DNA from: Aurifilum marmelostoma
Taxonomy: Eukaryota > Ascomycota > Sordariomycetes > Diaporthales > Cryphonectriaceae
DNA: 64,000 nucleotides
Assembly (NCBI GenBank): GCA_027559495.1
Contig: JAMXSV010000003.1
Coordinates: 3,038,001-3,102,000, forward strand
Reading direction: 5' to 3'
Shown: positions 43,929 through 56,278 of the stretch, one piece after another
How positions within the stretch are numbered: the first letter of the stretch is position 1
How the letters are laid out: the number at the start of each line of letters is the position of its first letter
The notes under the pieces: model-generated
What the model was told of the DNA's origin: nothing
The model's input: only the letters and a program-made list of their open reading frames with translations
Databases searched by the model: none
Position numbers and translations under genes: made by a program

Positions 43929-45549
43929 TGTGAATGGGATTTGGTCAAGAAGATAGTATTCGAGGCTAGAATGGGATAATTGACTTTTGGAATCTTGAAA
44001 GGATTAAAGCTTCGAGGTTTGGCTGCTTAGGTCTTGTGAGAACAAGTGGGAGACTTGATGTGTCCTTGATGTGACGTCTAGAGTGATTTTGGATGGACGA
44101 GGTTGCGTAGTAGGGGGTTACTTATATACATATGATACTCATAGTCCACCAAGAACCCATTGGTTATTCCCATATGGCAGATTCAGAATTCGCGCGCAGG
44201 CTTGGAGATCTACTTTTAGGATTTGGCACGAAATGTGCAGCCTTGAAGTCAGCCTGGCTGTGGCAACTTCGCCGCTGTGGCTGGCCCTCAAACCTGTGTG
44301 TTACTGAGCATTCTTTCAGGGCCTTACTCATGTGTGATCCTTTGAGGATCTATTTTGGGTAAAAATCCTGTGCTTCAGACCAGATGCACAGCAGCAGTGC
44401 CTGTTGAGGAGATGAGTATGTCAGATGGCTTCGCTCCCGTGTGGCACAGCCGCACAGCAACTGCTGTGGATCAGCTCGGCTGCTCTTGGCATACCCAGCC
44501 TCTCCTCGGCATGTACAACCTCATCGGGCCGTGCAAACATTGACGGATGCAAGGGTACACCAACGGCCCCAAGATGATACAAGACACAATCCTCCTCCTA
44601 TGCTTACAGGATCCTTCTCATGTTATTGAGGTCTGTATGCCTCTCCAAATTGCTTGGTTTCAATCGAAAGAGTCCTGTTGGTGTACAGAGCAATACAGTC
44701 TCATAAGTGATGGAGATTCAAGCAAGGATCTATCAGCTCTGAAGGAGCGGCGCAGCCACACAGCCTCCCGGGAACGGGGTCTGCAAAAAGACGATGCCCA
44801 GACTAGATGCTCAAAGGCCAAACATTACCTGTGATAGTTGTCGAGTCTCTTTTGTCACGGAACTTGTGTCCATTTGATAGACTGGATACTTCAAAACTCC
44901 GTCATATAACGTAATTTCCATGTGGGATTAGGATAGTAATTATTAATCGAGAATGTCGATCAGGTGGTGAGATCTTCCGTAGATGCCCAGATGGAGACCC
45001 ACTGGAGCGCAGATAATCACCTTATGCAGTAAAATCTCTGAATTGTTGTTCTTTGGTCCGTCCTGTCCATCAACAGTCAGCCCTTTGAAAATAGCCGACT
45101 CGAAATCCATGTACCCATGCACAAGGTGCTTGACCTGCCCTCTTCGTGTGAGAATAGGGTTCCCATGCAGAGGCTGCACTTTTGTGCGTAGACACTGATG
45201 CATCTATAACCTACTCATTACTGTACATAATATCTCCTACCATTTTCAAAACTTACAATCCAAGCTTTGATAATAAGAACATGTTATCTGCTATGTCTTC
45301 TGATAGCCTCGCGAAGATTGAATTTGGTCGTAAATAAGAATTATTTACAACTTCACATTGGCCGTCTACAAATATGGCTTATGTTTCCTTACTAAGCAAC
45401 GCGGACGCGGGACGCGACGGAGGTCCCCACACATGCTGCGAGCCCTCGTACGTTCGTGCCTTCATCTCAGCAAAAGTCTGTGTGGCCAGTTCAAGCCTCG
45501 ACGACATCACCCACATCTGGCCAGTCAATTGATTCAATACCAGCTCAAT
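43929..45549. other. AT-richer intergenic region with a possible gene fragment
   Basis: Promoter of the wall-protein gene at the left. An 86-codon ATG-started frame on the minus strand (44943-45203) has protein-like composition (FESAIFKGLTVDGQDG, IICAPVGLHLGIYGR), but no family is recognised and no flanking exon was found; it may be a remnant. The rest shows nothing. Confidence 0.4.
44121..44128 (-). promoter_or_regulatory. TATA box candidate of the wall-protein gene
   Basis: TATATAAG on the minus strand about 195 bp upstream of the start codon at 43928. Position and sequence fit a fungal TATA element. Confidence 0.4.
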
Positions 45550-46606
45550 ATGGGGTCAAGCGATGTAGCCCCCGACCATGTGCCCAGCTGGGTGGTGCCG
45601 CTCTCGACCGTCGCGCTCGGCATCGGCGTCGTCTTCTGATGCAACCTACATCCTCATGACCAGGCGCAGCCTCCAGACCAAGTCCTACAGCATGCCCCTG
45701 CTGGCCCTCGCTCTGAACGTCTCATGGGAGATTGTCTATGCGTTCTATGTGTGCGAGGCCCCTCTCGAGACCGCAGGGTTCACCGTCTGGCTGCTCCTCG
45801 ACATCGGTCTCGTCTACACCACCGTCAAGCACGCGCCTCTGGAGTGGGCCGGGACCAGCCCCTGGGTGGGCGAGCACATTGCAGGGCTGCTGGTCGTCAT
45901 GACCGCGGTGGGCTGCGCGGGGAACTTTGCGTTTGTGTCCTGGTGGCTGAGCGAGCCTGGCATGGGCCACGGTGACAAGACGGGCAAGTGGTACTTTGGC
46001 AGGGACCGCTTCGATACGACGGAGCTGGCCTTTTGGTCGGCTGGGGTTGCGCAGCTTGTGGCCAGCACAGGCTCCCTGGCGATGCTGCTGGTGAGGGGCC
46101 ACTCTGGGGGAGCCAGCTATGCGATCTGGTAAGAATGAATTGGCACCCAACCTCCACTTTTCCCTCCCCCTCATCTCCAGGAAAAGATCTTCTTCCACCA
46201 GGGGGCTCAGCACTCCTTGATGTTTCTAGAATTCCATAATCACCCTCTCGTCTTGGAGTATACGATTCATAGACTCACTGAGAATTCTCTCGACCTGAAA
46301 AAAAATTGAATGACTGGCAGGATCCGAGCTGACGATGCTCTCAAATCTAGGCTCTGCAGAATGCTCGGTACGGTTGTTGGCCTGGGCATGAGCAGTGCCA
46401 TTCTCTGGTATTGGTGGCCCGAGGCGCACGGCTACGTGACAAATCCCTTTGGCATCTTCATCCTGGGCACCTCAGTAATCACCGATCTGATCTACCCCTT
46501 TTGTCTCTGGCAGGTTCGGCAAACCGAGGTCCTTCTTGCGGACGGACGCATCGTGTGCCAGCATGACAGATCACAAGGGTCCAAGCCCGCAGAGAAGGAG
46601 CTGTAA
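45550..46606 (+). pseudogene. PaxB/Pyr4-like integral membrane terpene-cyclase family gene with a frame break
   Basis: Polytopic membrane protein of the family that includes the meroterpenoid and indole-diterpene cyclases Pyr4 and PaxB, plus many orphan relatives. The first part (45550-45639, MGSSDVAPDHVPSWVV) is in frame 1 and meets a TGA at 45637. The homology continues without a gap in frame 2 from about 45644 (TYILMTRRSLQ) to 46128. A 222-bp intron (GTAAGA...TCTAG, phase 2) then leads to exon 46351-46606. Both acidic residues that are catalytic in Pyr4 have counterparts: the Glu of SWEIVY (codon 45728) and the Asp of ITDLIYP (codon 46484). Other shared features are GASYAIW at the splice and the WWPEA loop. 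The break amounts to one base and may be a real mutation or a sequencing error. No other terpenoid gene is nearby. Product unknown. Confidence 0.7.
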
Positions 46607-49600
46607 GTGTAGCATTGAAGGCGGTGTGATGAATAATGGTACAGTACATACAGCTGCAGTATTCTTTCAGCTTGGAGGAGTTAATTGTGGAGTGAAGCCA
46701 GTTGTCTTGTGACTTGAAACGTTGATAGTACACTGTATGTCTTGTTCAAATGCACACAGTAATCTATTGGATGTGATCTATCGGAATGCAACCTGTGTGC
46801 CGGTAAAAGAGATGGGCGTGATGATGGATCGTGCAGAAGCAAGTGGGTGGAAAAGCAGCCAAGCCCAAGTTGTTGGAGCTCAATATGAATTACAAATGAT
46901 ACGATTACGCGTTCATTGCGGCGGCAATAGTAATTACCAATAGACACTGGGAGGATCAAAATCTCTCGAGACATCAGGGCCGTAGTCTTACGTGGTCGGG
47001 CTTCTTACTATGTGCTGTACAGAGCATTTCAAGGGCGCCAACAGACTGTATTAGACATCCAGAACACAGTACAGAATTGTGATACTTTGTTACTATCTAC
47101 GAACTACTGCTGAGGTCTGCCTTTCTACGTCGCAGTACTAGCAAGTGTCACAATCATTATATATAAAAGCAGACCCAGAATATTTCTGAGATCGGAAGCG
47201 AGTCACAAACCCAGTCTGAAATTCTGGAGCCTTCAGAGTCGATCATAAGCAATAGAAAAGATATTTCCCGTTGCTGTCCTCTTTCACCACAGATGGACCA
47301 CAAAGCTACAAAAAAAAAAAAAAAAAAAAGCCAAAAAAGACAAAAGCCAAAAGGTCGAAGACACAAAAGGCCCCTTCCCCTCTTCACACCCTGACCAACT
47401 GCATGTCTAGGGTCTCCCAGCAAGTCGGTGTACCGGCCTTAGCGAAACTCAAAGTATTGACCGGTTGGGCGAACGTAGCATTTCAGACGTGATTCTTTCA
47501 CCGGCGTGGGGCAGGCCACTCCTTCGGCAATCTGTATCGAGGGGGAGGGGGGGGGACATCGGGATGCTTGTTCGCCTTAGCAAATCAAGGGTCCCTGAGG
47601 GGCACATGTGTCTGTGCGTGCGTTTGTTGTGTATGTATCTTTTGGAGCACGTATCTCTCTAGTATTGGGATAATCTAGATCACGCAGAGAGGTGCATGTG
47701 GCATCGCTTTCTAGTCGGGGACAATACCTGAAAGGCTCACGGACCACCCACCCTGCCAAAAGGCACCCAGACCGCGCCCTCTCTGCAAGCCATCAAACTC
47801 CCCTGCCTCTACGCCACCCGTGGGGTCGAACCATCTGGTAATTCTGCCTTTTGTTCTCGTGTATACCTGTACTAGTTGTACAAGCCAGGACAATGTGGGT
47901 TAGTATTCGAAGAGCCCCCCGCGGTTACCGAGGAGCGCGGCGGGTTGGTGCGCATGATGAGGGGACCCTCCATGCTAACATTCTCCCTCCTCAGGCGTCG
48001 ATGTGGTTGCGACTCTGCCTCGGTTCCTGGCCGGTGCTTTGAAATCCGGTAGATGACTGTGTTTGCACCATCTTGAGCGGTGGCAGGCAGGCAGGCTTTG
48101 GCTGGGTATGTCCCATGAGAACAGAGAGGCAGCAAATATGGTTCACATGACAGAAGTCCAGGTCGCCATCTGCGCTAAGTAATGCCTGGTACGACTTGTC
48201 GTAACACCTTGGGTAGCCATATTCATTAGTGGACAGTCACTTCTCATGCACAAGACAGAATGTAGAGGCAAAACCACAGTTCTGAGTGGCCAGAAGGCGT
48301 ACTTTTACAGAATTTGCGGTCAAAGATGGGAATCAGGTGATGTGAATAAGTTATCAAAGAGAGGAGAAAGTTCCAAGTCAAATTATGCAGGAGATCTTCT
48401 GGACCTTCAGAGATATGATCTGTGTCCCCGTGGCCAGAAATGCATAAATTCTATCCTATCTGCACAGACACAAGCCGACTAGGGAATCAGGTGCACTTCT
48501 GCACTTCGTTTTCACACCGCACCTTCTTGTCCTTCAGCTGGCCATATGTCTCATGGGAAAAAATTTTAATAACTCTCACCGGCATCTTCGTCACCAATAA
48601 AAGAGTCGCGACCCCTCCAGCGTTGTTGAGGTCATGTCAGTAGCTTTCTATGGATCTACCTGTGTGGATCTCCTCGCACTTGCACATATTTGTGCACAGC
48701 ATGGCGTGAGAGCATAGGATGGCACAATATCGAACCAGGACCCCCAGACGCCTGAGTCATTCAAGGCTCTATCGCTCCTCTCTGTCTCTGTCGGATCCGA
48801 AGCCCTGGTACCGAATCCTACGACGCAGGCAGCCGGTGGCCAGGACAATTCCTCTCCACCGAGAGGGAAAAAGGGAAGGGGGGGGGGGGAGAAAAGAGTG
48901 GCGCTTGTCAGCCTTGCACAAGCGCGTAGAGCAGCAATGAATAGATGATTAGACTACGAAAGAAGTACAGCACACGCTGCGTGTATGCGTGGTCCAAGGG
49001 TAATAACAGCGGCTTCCCGCTCGAGCGTGATTGTGCAGTGTCGATCTCTGCTTCTTGCTCCGTGGATACTACAATAATACATCGATACCCTCTTATCGAG
49101 CCTGTTCCAAGCAACGAGAAGCCCAATTTGGACTACTTCTGACCGGTGGTGGGCATGCACGCACCCATTTTTTTATTTTATCTTTATGACCGGTTGCCTG
49201 GCGAAGGGGGGGACGTGGGAGGAGGGGGGATGGCACCTGCGTCGTACCAATGGCCTGGGTCTCTGAGGGCTGTTAATCAAATGGCACACGTCTCCTTGTC
49301 TTCCTCCAGCTACGGAACCTGAGTGTGGGTAGGACAGTAGCGGAGTTGCGTAGACTCCTATTCTTAGGATCCGGCTACTGCTTTGGACACTATGACTGGT
49401 TAGGTATTTCCCTCAGGTTCATAGGATCTTTTTTCTTTCTTTAGTCTCTATCTCCCTCCTCCTCATTTATTATCCTTTTTCAGCTCGCAAGTGTCAGTAA
49501 GCGCTCTTGCCCAAGAGGAAGGTAGCCGGACTATGGATCAGAGAAGGCTCTGTGCTCTGCTGGCCCCGGGCCACGTGGTCACCAAGAAACATAGCCCCAT

Positions 49601-52600
49601 ATCGCGGGCCCCGGTTCGAAAGAGAAGGAGGGGCATCGGAACGATAACCCCCCAGCACTGTCCCAGTCTTAGCAGCCAGACACTTGTCTCTAAACCTGCT
49701 GATCATATGACAAGGTGGCCCATCGGAGGACAAGCCAGAGGGGTCTCCGTCAAGGTTCTGGGACATACACAGTCCAAATAGAAAGAAGCCCGATCTGAAA
49801 CCCCTTGGGTTGGGTTTTCTTTCTTGGGGGGGGGGGGCGGGGGAGTAAACACAGCAGGGGGGTTGAGAGGGGGGGGGGTGGATTGGTCAGGTTGGGCGGA
49901 AGCGCGCGATAATCAATATTGAAGGGTAGAAAATGGGCTGCGGACGGCCGGTGACCGACGATCCAGGGCATCACCCGACGCTGCCTGACCAGGGCTTCAT
50001 TGGCGTGGCTGGGTACGGGCGCAAGGGCCGATCTTCATAGGTATGAATTGCCACTGTCGTAGCCGCTGGACGAGGATGGCAGAGAGGGAACCGTGCATTG
50101 AGGCGATTCTGTTCTCGCCCTCTTTGCCCCATGCCGCTCCCGGCGACAACGGGAAAAAGGCAAAATTATGCCGTGTTGTGTGAGCGAGCACAATTTCAAG
50201 TGGTCCTTTTCCGCGGTCTAGAGAGGGGGGAAAAAAAAAAAGGAGGAGCGTATCGATGAGGGAAAAGAAAAATTCCAGCCGGGCTTCGAATTCAGGGCAA
50301 GGAGCTTGCCGGGTCTGAGTGCCTTTCCTTTCTGTTCTTTTTTCCTTTTTCCTTTTTGTTATTTTTCCTAAATAGCGCCTTGCAGCATGTCGTCGGGGTC
50401 TGCCCACAGTACAGCGTTACACTGCAGATAGCACGTGCAGGATGGCGTCTCTGACTCTGACGTCCAGTGGGAGTAAGGTTTTGAGGTTGCAGCAACGTGT
50501 GCCTTAGTAGCCCGCCCACCTGCCCGGGGGGGGGGAGGGGGGAGGAGGGGTGGGTGGGTTGTGTTTCTGGCCCTTCCCTCCCCCCCTCTTCAGAGAAGTA
50601 CGAAGAGGCTTAGGCTTTCCGAGACAAAAACGAGGGGAGTACAGACCTGGGCTGTTTTGGGAATTCCCTCGTCTTTCTTCTGGCTTGGTGGCTGATGCAA
50701 GAGTATGCCATATTTTCTCTTCCCTGTCCTGTTTCTCGTTAGATATTGAAGATGCTGTGAGTGAGCTGAAGAATAGAAGAAAGAAAAAATTGGAATGACG
50801 ACTCGTCTTGAAAAGTCCCTGTCGCAAATATGACCCAAAAACCGGGCACGGGGCACCCGCCTGCGGCTAACGCTGCTTTTCCCGAACGATGGATGGTCGG
50901 AATCTACTCAATGTAACCCCCATCCGCGCCTTTTTGGGGCGTTGGACCTCTTTTCATCTGTCTGGCGCACCTTTTATTTCGGTGCCACGATATGGTGGTC
51001 TCCTCCGTCTGCCGGAGAGGGGGGTCCTTGGCTTTGTCTTGCTTCTTCTTCTTCTTCTTCTTCCTCCTCCTCCTCCTTCATTCCTGCGAATGGCGTGCTC
51101 CCGCTATCTATTTAGCATGTGTGACACATGGGAAATTGGCAATTGCGGCCGTTGAGGGTGTGGTGGTACTGCAGTAGTAGTAGTTATCAGATGCTCAAAG
51201 AGCCTTTTTTTTTTTTTTTTTTTTTTTCGGTGTCTTGGTGGTGGGTGGGTGTCATCCAGGCTCGTCGGGGTAGCCTCCCAGCTGTTGATGGGTGGACCTG
51301 CATGAGCGAATCTTGGTCACAAATTCAATACGTATGGTGCATTGTTTGTCGTTCACTAGGAGACAAAAAAGGAAAGTCAAGTGAAGAGAGGGGGGGGGGC
51401 TGGAGAGAAGACAATAAGTCTAAGTTCAAAAGCATAGATGGAACGAGATTTTAGTTGATATTCTACCATGTTGCTGTGTCGTATCGAGACCGTCTTCTGA
51501 GACGTCACATCTGTTATTGCAGGCCTTAAAAAGGAGGGCGAAAGGAAAGATAAACACACTCCGCTAAATGCTATCCAACCGCGATGCAGAACAAAAAAAA
51601 AAAAAAAAGGTAAAGAAAAAGAAGAAAAAAAGATAACAAATACCCAGAGAACAATGGCGAGACCTATTGTTGCTTTTTTTGACTCTCGGTCTCCCTTCCC
51701 CCATTCGCCCTAGATTTAAAAAAAAAAAAAAAAAAGAAAAAGAAACTCCTTGCTTTCGCCCCTCCCCCCCCCCCCAATAATCACCAGCCGTGCTACCCAG
51801 TCTGCTGCGTGTGGGGGAACACAGAAAAGATCAAAAGCAACTTCTCGACACGCAGCCAACCAACTCAGCCACACCCGCGCGTTCCCCTTCCCTCTCTGAA
51901 TGGTCCAGCCAAGCCCAGTCTGATGCGTTGGCCAACATGGAGCCATTCACAGCCGGAATCCCTCCCCCCTCTCATGCATGTGAACCGCCTGCGGTGGGTG
52001 GGTGTGTGTGTGTGTGTATGTATGTGTGTCTCATGGACCCCTGTTGGTTTCTCCTCCCTTTTTTTTTTCTTCTTTTTTTCTTTCTTTTTCTTCTTCTTTC
52101 CTCTTGCGTTGCCTTTGGGTGCCCACACCGCTGCTGCCCGTCAGCTGAGAGGCCGTGCGAAAAGTGACCGATGGGAATCTGCACGGGAGACACGCCCCTC
52201 CCGCCCCCCTCCATTGCTACCCCTCCCCCCCCCCTTCAACAAAAACCCACACACCATCTGCCCAAGCAGGAAAAAGCAAAGACAGAGAAAGAACAAATCA
52301 GAAGCTGGTCTCGATGACTTTCTTGCTTCTTTCTTTTCTTTTCCTTTTTTTTTTCTTTCTTTCTTCCTTCTCTCTCTCTCTTCCCCATTCCATGCGCCTG
52401 CGCCGCTGAAACGATCCCTCATATTCCTTGTGGCCCATGTTATCGTGGTCTGAGTGGTCCGATTTCGATCAATGACGCTTGTCGTTCTTGCTTTTCTCTG
52501 TCATGTGGATCGTATGCTCAGAAGAAGAAAGAAAGAAAGAAAGATAAAGAGGATGGCGATGGGTAGCAGTGAGCTCGGCTGGATCTTCCTGCTTACTTGC

Positions 52601-52740
52601 TGCTGCTGCTGCTGCTGCTGAGGATCTCACGTATCCACAAGGAGAAGTGCTGCCGATGATGTTGTCCCGTGATGCGCTTTGTTTGTGCCGTACGTAGCCT
52701 GTCTCACCCACAGATGGGCCTGTGCCCTTGAGAGAAAAGC
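46607..52740. other. Gene desert, left half
   Basis: No gene is supported. 46.6-48.7 kb is AT-richer and low in repeats, and may contain decayed sequence. From 48.8 kb on, G-runs (about 48880-48890, 49827-49837, 49871-49878, 50525-50533), A- and T-tracts (47310-47329, 51205-51227) and purine/pyrimidine blocks dominate. The segment at 51.7-52.6 kb is pyrimidine-rich with a (GCT)-type repeat near 52599-52620. I checked for tRNA-like B boxes (for example near 47830 minus) and found no matching A box. Confidence 0.55.
51205..51227 (+). repeat. T23 homopolymer
   Basis: Twenty-three T in a row in non-coding DNA. Confidence 0.9.
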
Positions 52741-53201
52741 CTACAGGCAGTGGGCAGGCTGGTTTCGTCGGTTGATCAGGTGCTCCCAGGCCGAGGGTGC
52801 CGTGGGCCTGCAGTGGGCTATAATAATATGACAAGTGGTCAGTGAGAGGAAACGCTTTGTGGTTTGCTGACGGGATGTGGCTCGGTTGTCTTTGGACGTA
52901 CAGCATACTTCCCAACCCCTGTGCATTCCAGTCAGCATCTGATATTCTGGGGTGTTTACCCTATCTTGACAGAGGGTAGACAACATACCGGTACTCATAA
53001 TGAGTGAACTGGGGTGGGCATCGACGGTGCGTTCGAGTATAAGTGGGGCACCAGATGGCCGCCTGGCCGTGCCAGTGACCACATGAGTACTCAATCTACG
53101 GTACGGATGGAGATATGTGAGCACTGAGCATGGACAGACACTTGCACGGAAAAGGATGAAGATGGGCTGGAGAAGGAAAGTACCTTGTTGTATTCACACA
53201 T
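52741..53201 (-). CDS. Small cysteine/histidine-rich protein (MCEY-CGH type), four exons
   Basis: Protein of 72 residues reconstructed from exons 53184-53201, 52989-53095, 52902-52918 and 52741-52817 (minus). The first exon encodes only MCEYNK; the third is a 17-base micro-exon. Introns are 88, 70 and 84 bp, with donors GTACTT, GTATGT and GTACGT and acceptors TAG, CAG and TAG; introns 2 and 3 carry CTGAC branch sites. The spliced product has YSCGHWHGQ (CGH), AIWCPTYTRTHRRCPP and EVCSHCRP (CxxC). That pattern matches a widespread family of short, uncharacterised ascomycete proteins beginning MC.Y with CGH...WC..Y..T...C...CxxC, probably binding zinc. Every junction keeps frame and each brings a Cys motif into register, which is unlikely by chance. 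The CxxC forms only if intron 3 is removed. Confidence 0.75.
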
Positions 53202-53409
53202 GATGGTGGTGGTGGTGGCGGCCTCAACAAATTGTTCAGGAGAGAGAGAATGTCGTTGTTTGTCAGGTGCGTGAGTGAGTGAGGAGGAGTGAGTCGACCT
53301 AAAAGCCGGCAGCCTTGAAGGCGGGACTACTAGGTAGGGAGATAGAGCAGAGAGAAGGAGAAGGTTCGGAGATGGGAAATAGCGGGTGGAGGATAGAGAG
53401 GGGGGGAAC

Positions 53410-53435
53410 AAAAAAAAAAAAAAAAAAAAAAAAAA
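53410..53435 (+). repeat. A26 homopolymer
   Basis: Twenty-six A on the plus strand (T in the direction of the small Cys-rich gene), about 210 bp upstream of its start. Confidence 0.9.
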
Positions 53436-53924
53436 GACTTCTATTCTTGAGGGCGTGACACGTTCTTTTCAATAGAGACGGGACAAAAAGGCTATCCAAG
53501 GTTGGGCAGAAACCCAAAGGAATCGAAGGGGGTGAGTCGTCGACAAGCGCGGATAGAGAGGGAGGGAGTGAGGTTGTATTTAAGCTTTGAGCAGTAACAC
53601 CACCGCAGACCGGCCTAGATTGGTCTGTGTGTCCCTTTTTTTTTGTCATTTATTTTTTTTTTTCTTTTTCTATATTTTTTTTGTACCACACAGTAAAGTA
53701 CTGCCCTGCAGAATGAAGAGCGGGAAGCCAGGCCACCCCCCAGTTCGAAAAGAGAGAGAAGAAAAAAAAAAAAAAAAAAGGGCCCCAGAGAAACAGAGAC
53801 AGTGAGAGACATGCTGCCAGTGATTTAGCCCCAGTCCGGACCCCTGCTGAAATCTCTATCATAATTGATGGGCCAGTCGTCATCCTCGGGAGCGAGGGAA
53901 AATCGATAGAGAGAGAGAAGGCGC

Positions 53925-53926
<2 letters not shown>

Positions 53927-53958
<32 letters not shown>
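53927..53958 (+). repeat. GA microsatellite
   Basis: GA-repeat tract, nearly perfect, preceded by a shorter GA block at about 53907-53919. Confidence 0.85.
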
Positions 53959-53961
<3 letters not shown>

Positions 53962-55129
53962 CGGTACTGAGTAGAGTTTCTGATTCTGCAGTGTGGCCAG
54001 GGCAGGGGTTGGTTCAAAAGAAGAGCCCAGGCACCCAGGCCTTGTCGGCGACCTGGGTCAAGGATGAGCATAGTACGAACGCCCTTGCAGCCGGTGTGTG
54101 TTGCGCAGTTCGGGACCAGACACTACCCTTCCCACCCTTGGCGAGCAAGGCCACCTTTTTTGACAGACAGGGGGCCCGTCAGGTGGGGAGGGGGTGGGCA
54201 CACTTCCACACAGAGCTGCGCCTGTAGGGGTGTGGAAACCAGAGCACAAGCCCTTGGGTTTACAAGGTGGTGGCTTGGGGATTTTTTTTTCCTGTCCCAT
54301 CATGTACCGTACCTGTGGTACATAACTCCTGGCCCGAAATGTCTCTCTGTGTGTGCTGGGATCGGGCCTATTTTATGACAAAAAGGTGCGCCAGGTTCAT
54401 CGGCAGCGGGATTCTTTGGGACACAGAGAGACGGAGCGACGGGCGGGTGGCTGCGTGCTGCTGCGTCCAGGATTCATTGTGAGGTCATCAGATGACCCTT
54501 CTCCCTCGTGGGGGTTCGGTTCGGTTTAAATTGGTTCAGGAACCTGTTGTCTACATTTAGATATATATACTATAGTAGCAGTACCGGTGCTTTTGTGCTA
54601 AGCCAGGTACTACTACTCTGGGGCTGTAAGTGAAATAATTCTAGGGTCGACAAGCCTCCGAGTCATGTTTTGAGGCGCCGAGGGCTCGATTTTCGCTGTA
54701 GAGATGCTGCCAGCCACACACGCAGAGGGAGGGAAAGCAAGAGGATCCGAGAGCGGTGGGACGAGGCCGTCTGGAGCGGCCAGGAAGATGATTACATGGC
54801 CCTGTACGAGCGTGGTCCGATGCTATTATCGCTTCAAGGCAATTCGACCAAAACTGCCAGGGACCTGGGGAAGAGGGCCCTCCTGATTGCGCACGCAAGT
54901 GGGTGTGGTTGATGGCCTATCACCTTCGTACGCGCCGATCTCGACCTGCTCGGCTGTGTGGGCAGAGGAAAAGTGACCCAGCAAGCGTCTCCTCCCCTGT
55001 CCCACGTCGTATAATTATGCAGCCGACAGACAGCACATGACAAGATTTTGTGTAATACTATACTCCGAGGCCAGCGATACACTCACACAAGACACCTGGG
55101 AGGATGGTTTCCACCAAGCGGCGTACGAG

Positions 55130-55130
<1 letters not shown>

Positions 55131-55165
<35 letters not shown>
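55131..55165 (+). repeat. (TG)17 microsatellite
   Basis: Thirty-five bases of uninterrupted TG. Confidence 0.95.
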
Positions 55166-55168
<3 letters not shown>

Positions 55169-55575
55169 CATGGTGGTGAATAGTGGCAGCTCAGACACCG
55201 TCCGACCACTGTGGCTCTGATGTTTGAGACCGCATGCGACGGTACACAGTACATCCACCCGTGCACCGTGGTAGCATTCAGTCCGAGGCCCAGGGGGAGG
55301 GAAGTGAGCAGGGGACCAAGTACACGGTACATCGGCGTCTATCCGTGGATCGTCAGGTCGACTGTTTTGGCTCGCCCAATGGCGATGGAGTGCATCCAGA
55401 AAATTCACGTGAGCATTCATGGATTCCAGAGCCTTGTCGTTGCAAACTCCCAGGACCCAGGAGGTGAATTGGGGCGTGCGAATCCATGCCACGTACTCCA
55501 TTCACCACAGTGAACAAGGTACGGAGTATATACGACGGTCACAGATCTCGCTTTTCGCCTCTTCTTTTCACACAT

Positions 55576-55584
<9 letters not shown>

Positions 55585-55616
<32 letters not shown>
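55585..55616 (+). repeat. (TC)16 microsatellite
   Basis: Thirty-two bases of uninterrupted TC. Confidence 0.95.
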
Positions 55617-55620
<4 letters not shown>

Positions 55621-56242
55621 TGAGCAAATGACCGACACGCAGTGGAGACCAATGATTAAGAGACCACTACGAAGAATACGCACACACCTGAGCAAATTTT
55701 TTTCTTTCCTCTTCTCCCCCCTTCCAGTTTTTTGACTTTACTGCGGGCCGGCGCCGCAACACGGCGTCCCTTTCAGGTACCGCTGTGGTGTGTAGAGTCC
55801 ATACACTCCGTGATTACTGACACTACTACCATACTTAGTACGTATGTACCTGTGCATTCCTTGCATCCTTTGATCACCACAAGAACTCGCTAGGAGTGAC
55901 AGTGGGCAGCTCCCAAGAGAGAAATGGAGTGGGTCTGGCCCATGCCGTGATCCGATGGGCCAGAATCCCAGGAGCGCTCCTTGCCTATGTTGGAGTGCTT
56001 GCATATGGACCTCCACACCGGTGAGGGAGGACTACTGTCTACGTAGTAGGGTGAACCCAACAACGTCCTTTGGGACCAGTTCAGGATGTCCATGCTGCCC
56101 ACCGTCCCGAGGTCGTGGTTCTGGCCGTTGTCGGGTACAGCGACCGAATACGCCGCCCAACTCCGAGGGAATAAGACTCGCAGCCGAGCAGAGAGACCCG
56201 GTGTGTGTGTGTGCATATGTGACTGTACGTGTCTCTCTCTCT

Positions 56243-56247
56243 GTGTG

Positions 56248-56278
<31 letters not shown>
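56243..56278 (+). repeat. Interrupted GT microsatellite
   Basis: GT repeat with a single GC interruption, preceded by a short TC block. Confidence 0.9.

Noticed and set aside
45550..46606. Interpretation as part of an indole-diterpene or meroterpenoid cluster
   Set aside because: No prenyltransferase, GGPP synthase, P450, FAD monooxygenase or PKS gene is visible on either side within the window.
47800..47900. tRNA-like B box (GGTTCGACCCC, minus strand)
   Set aside because: No A box, anticodon stem or acceptor stem at the required spacing.
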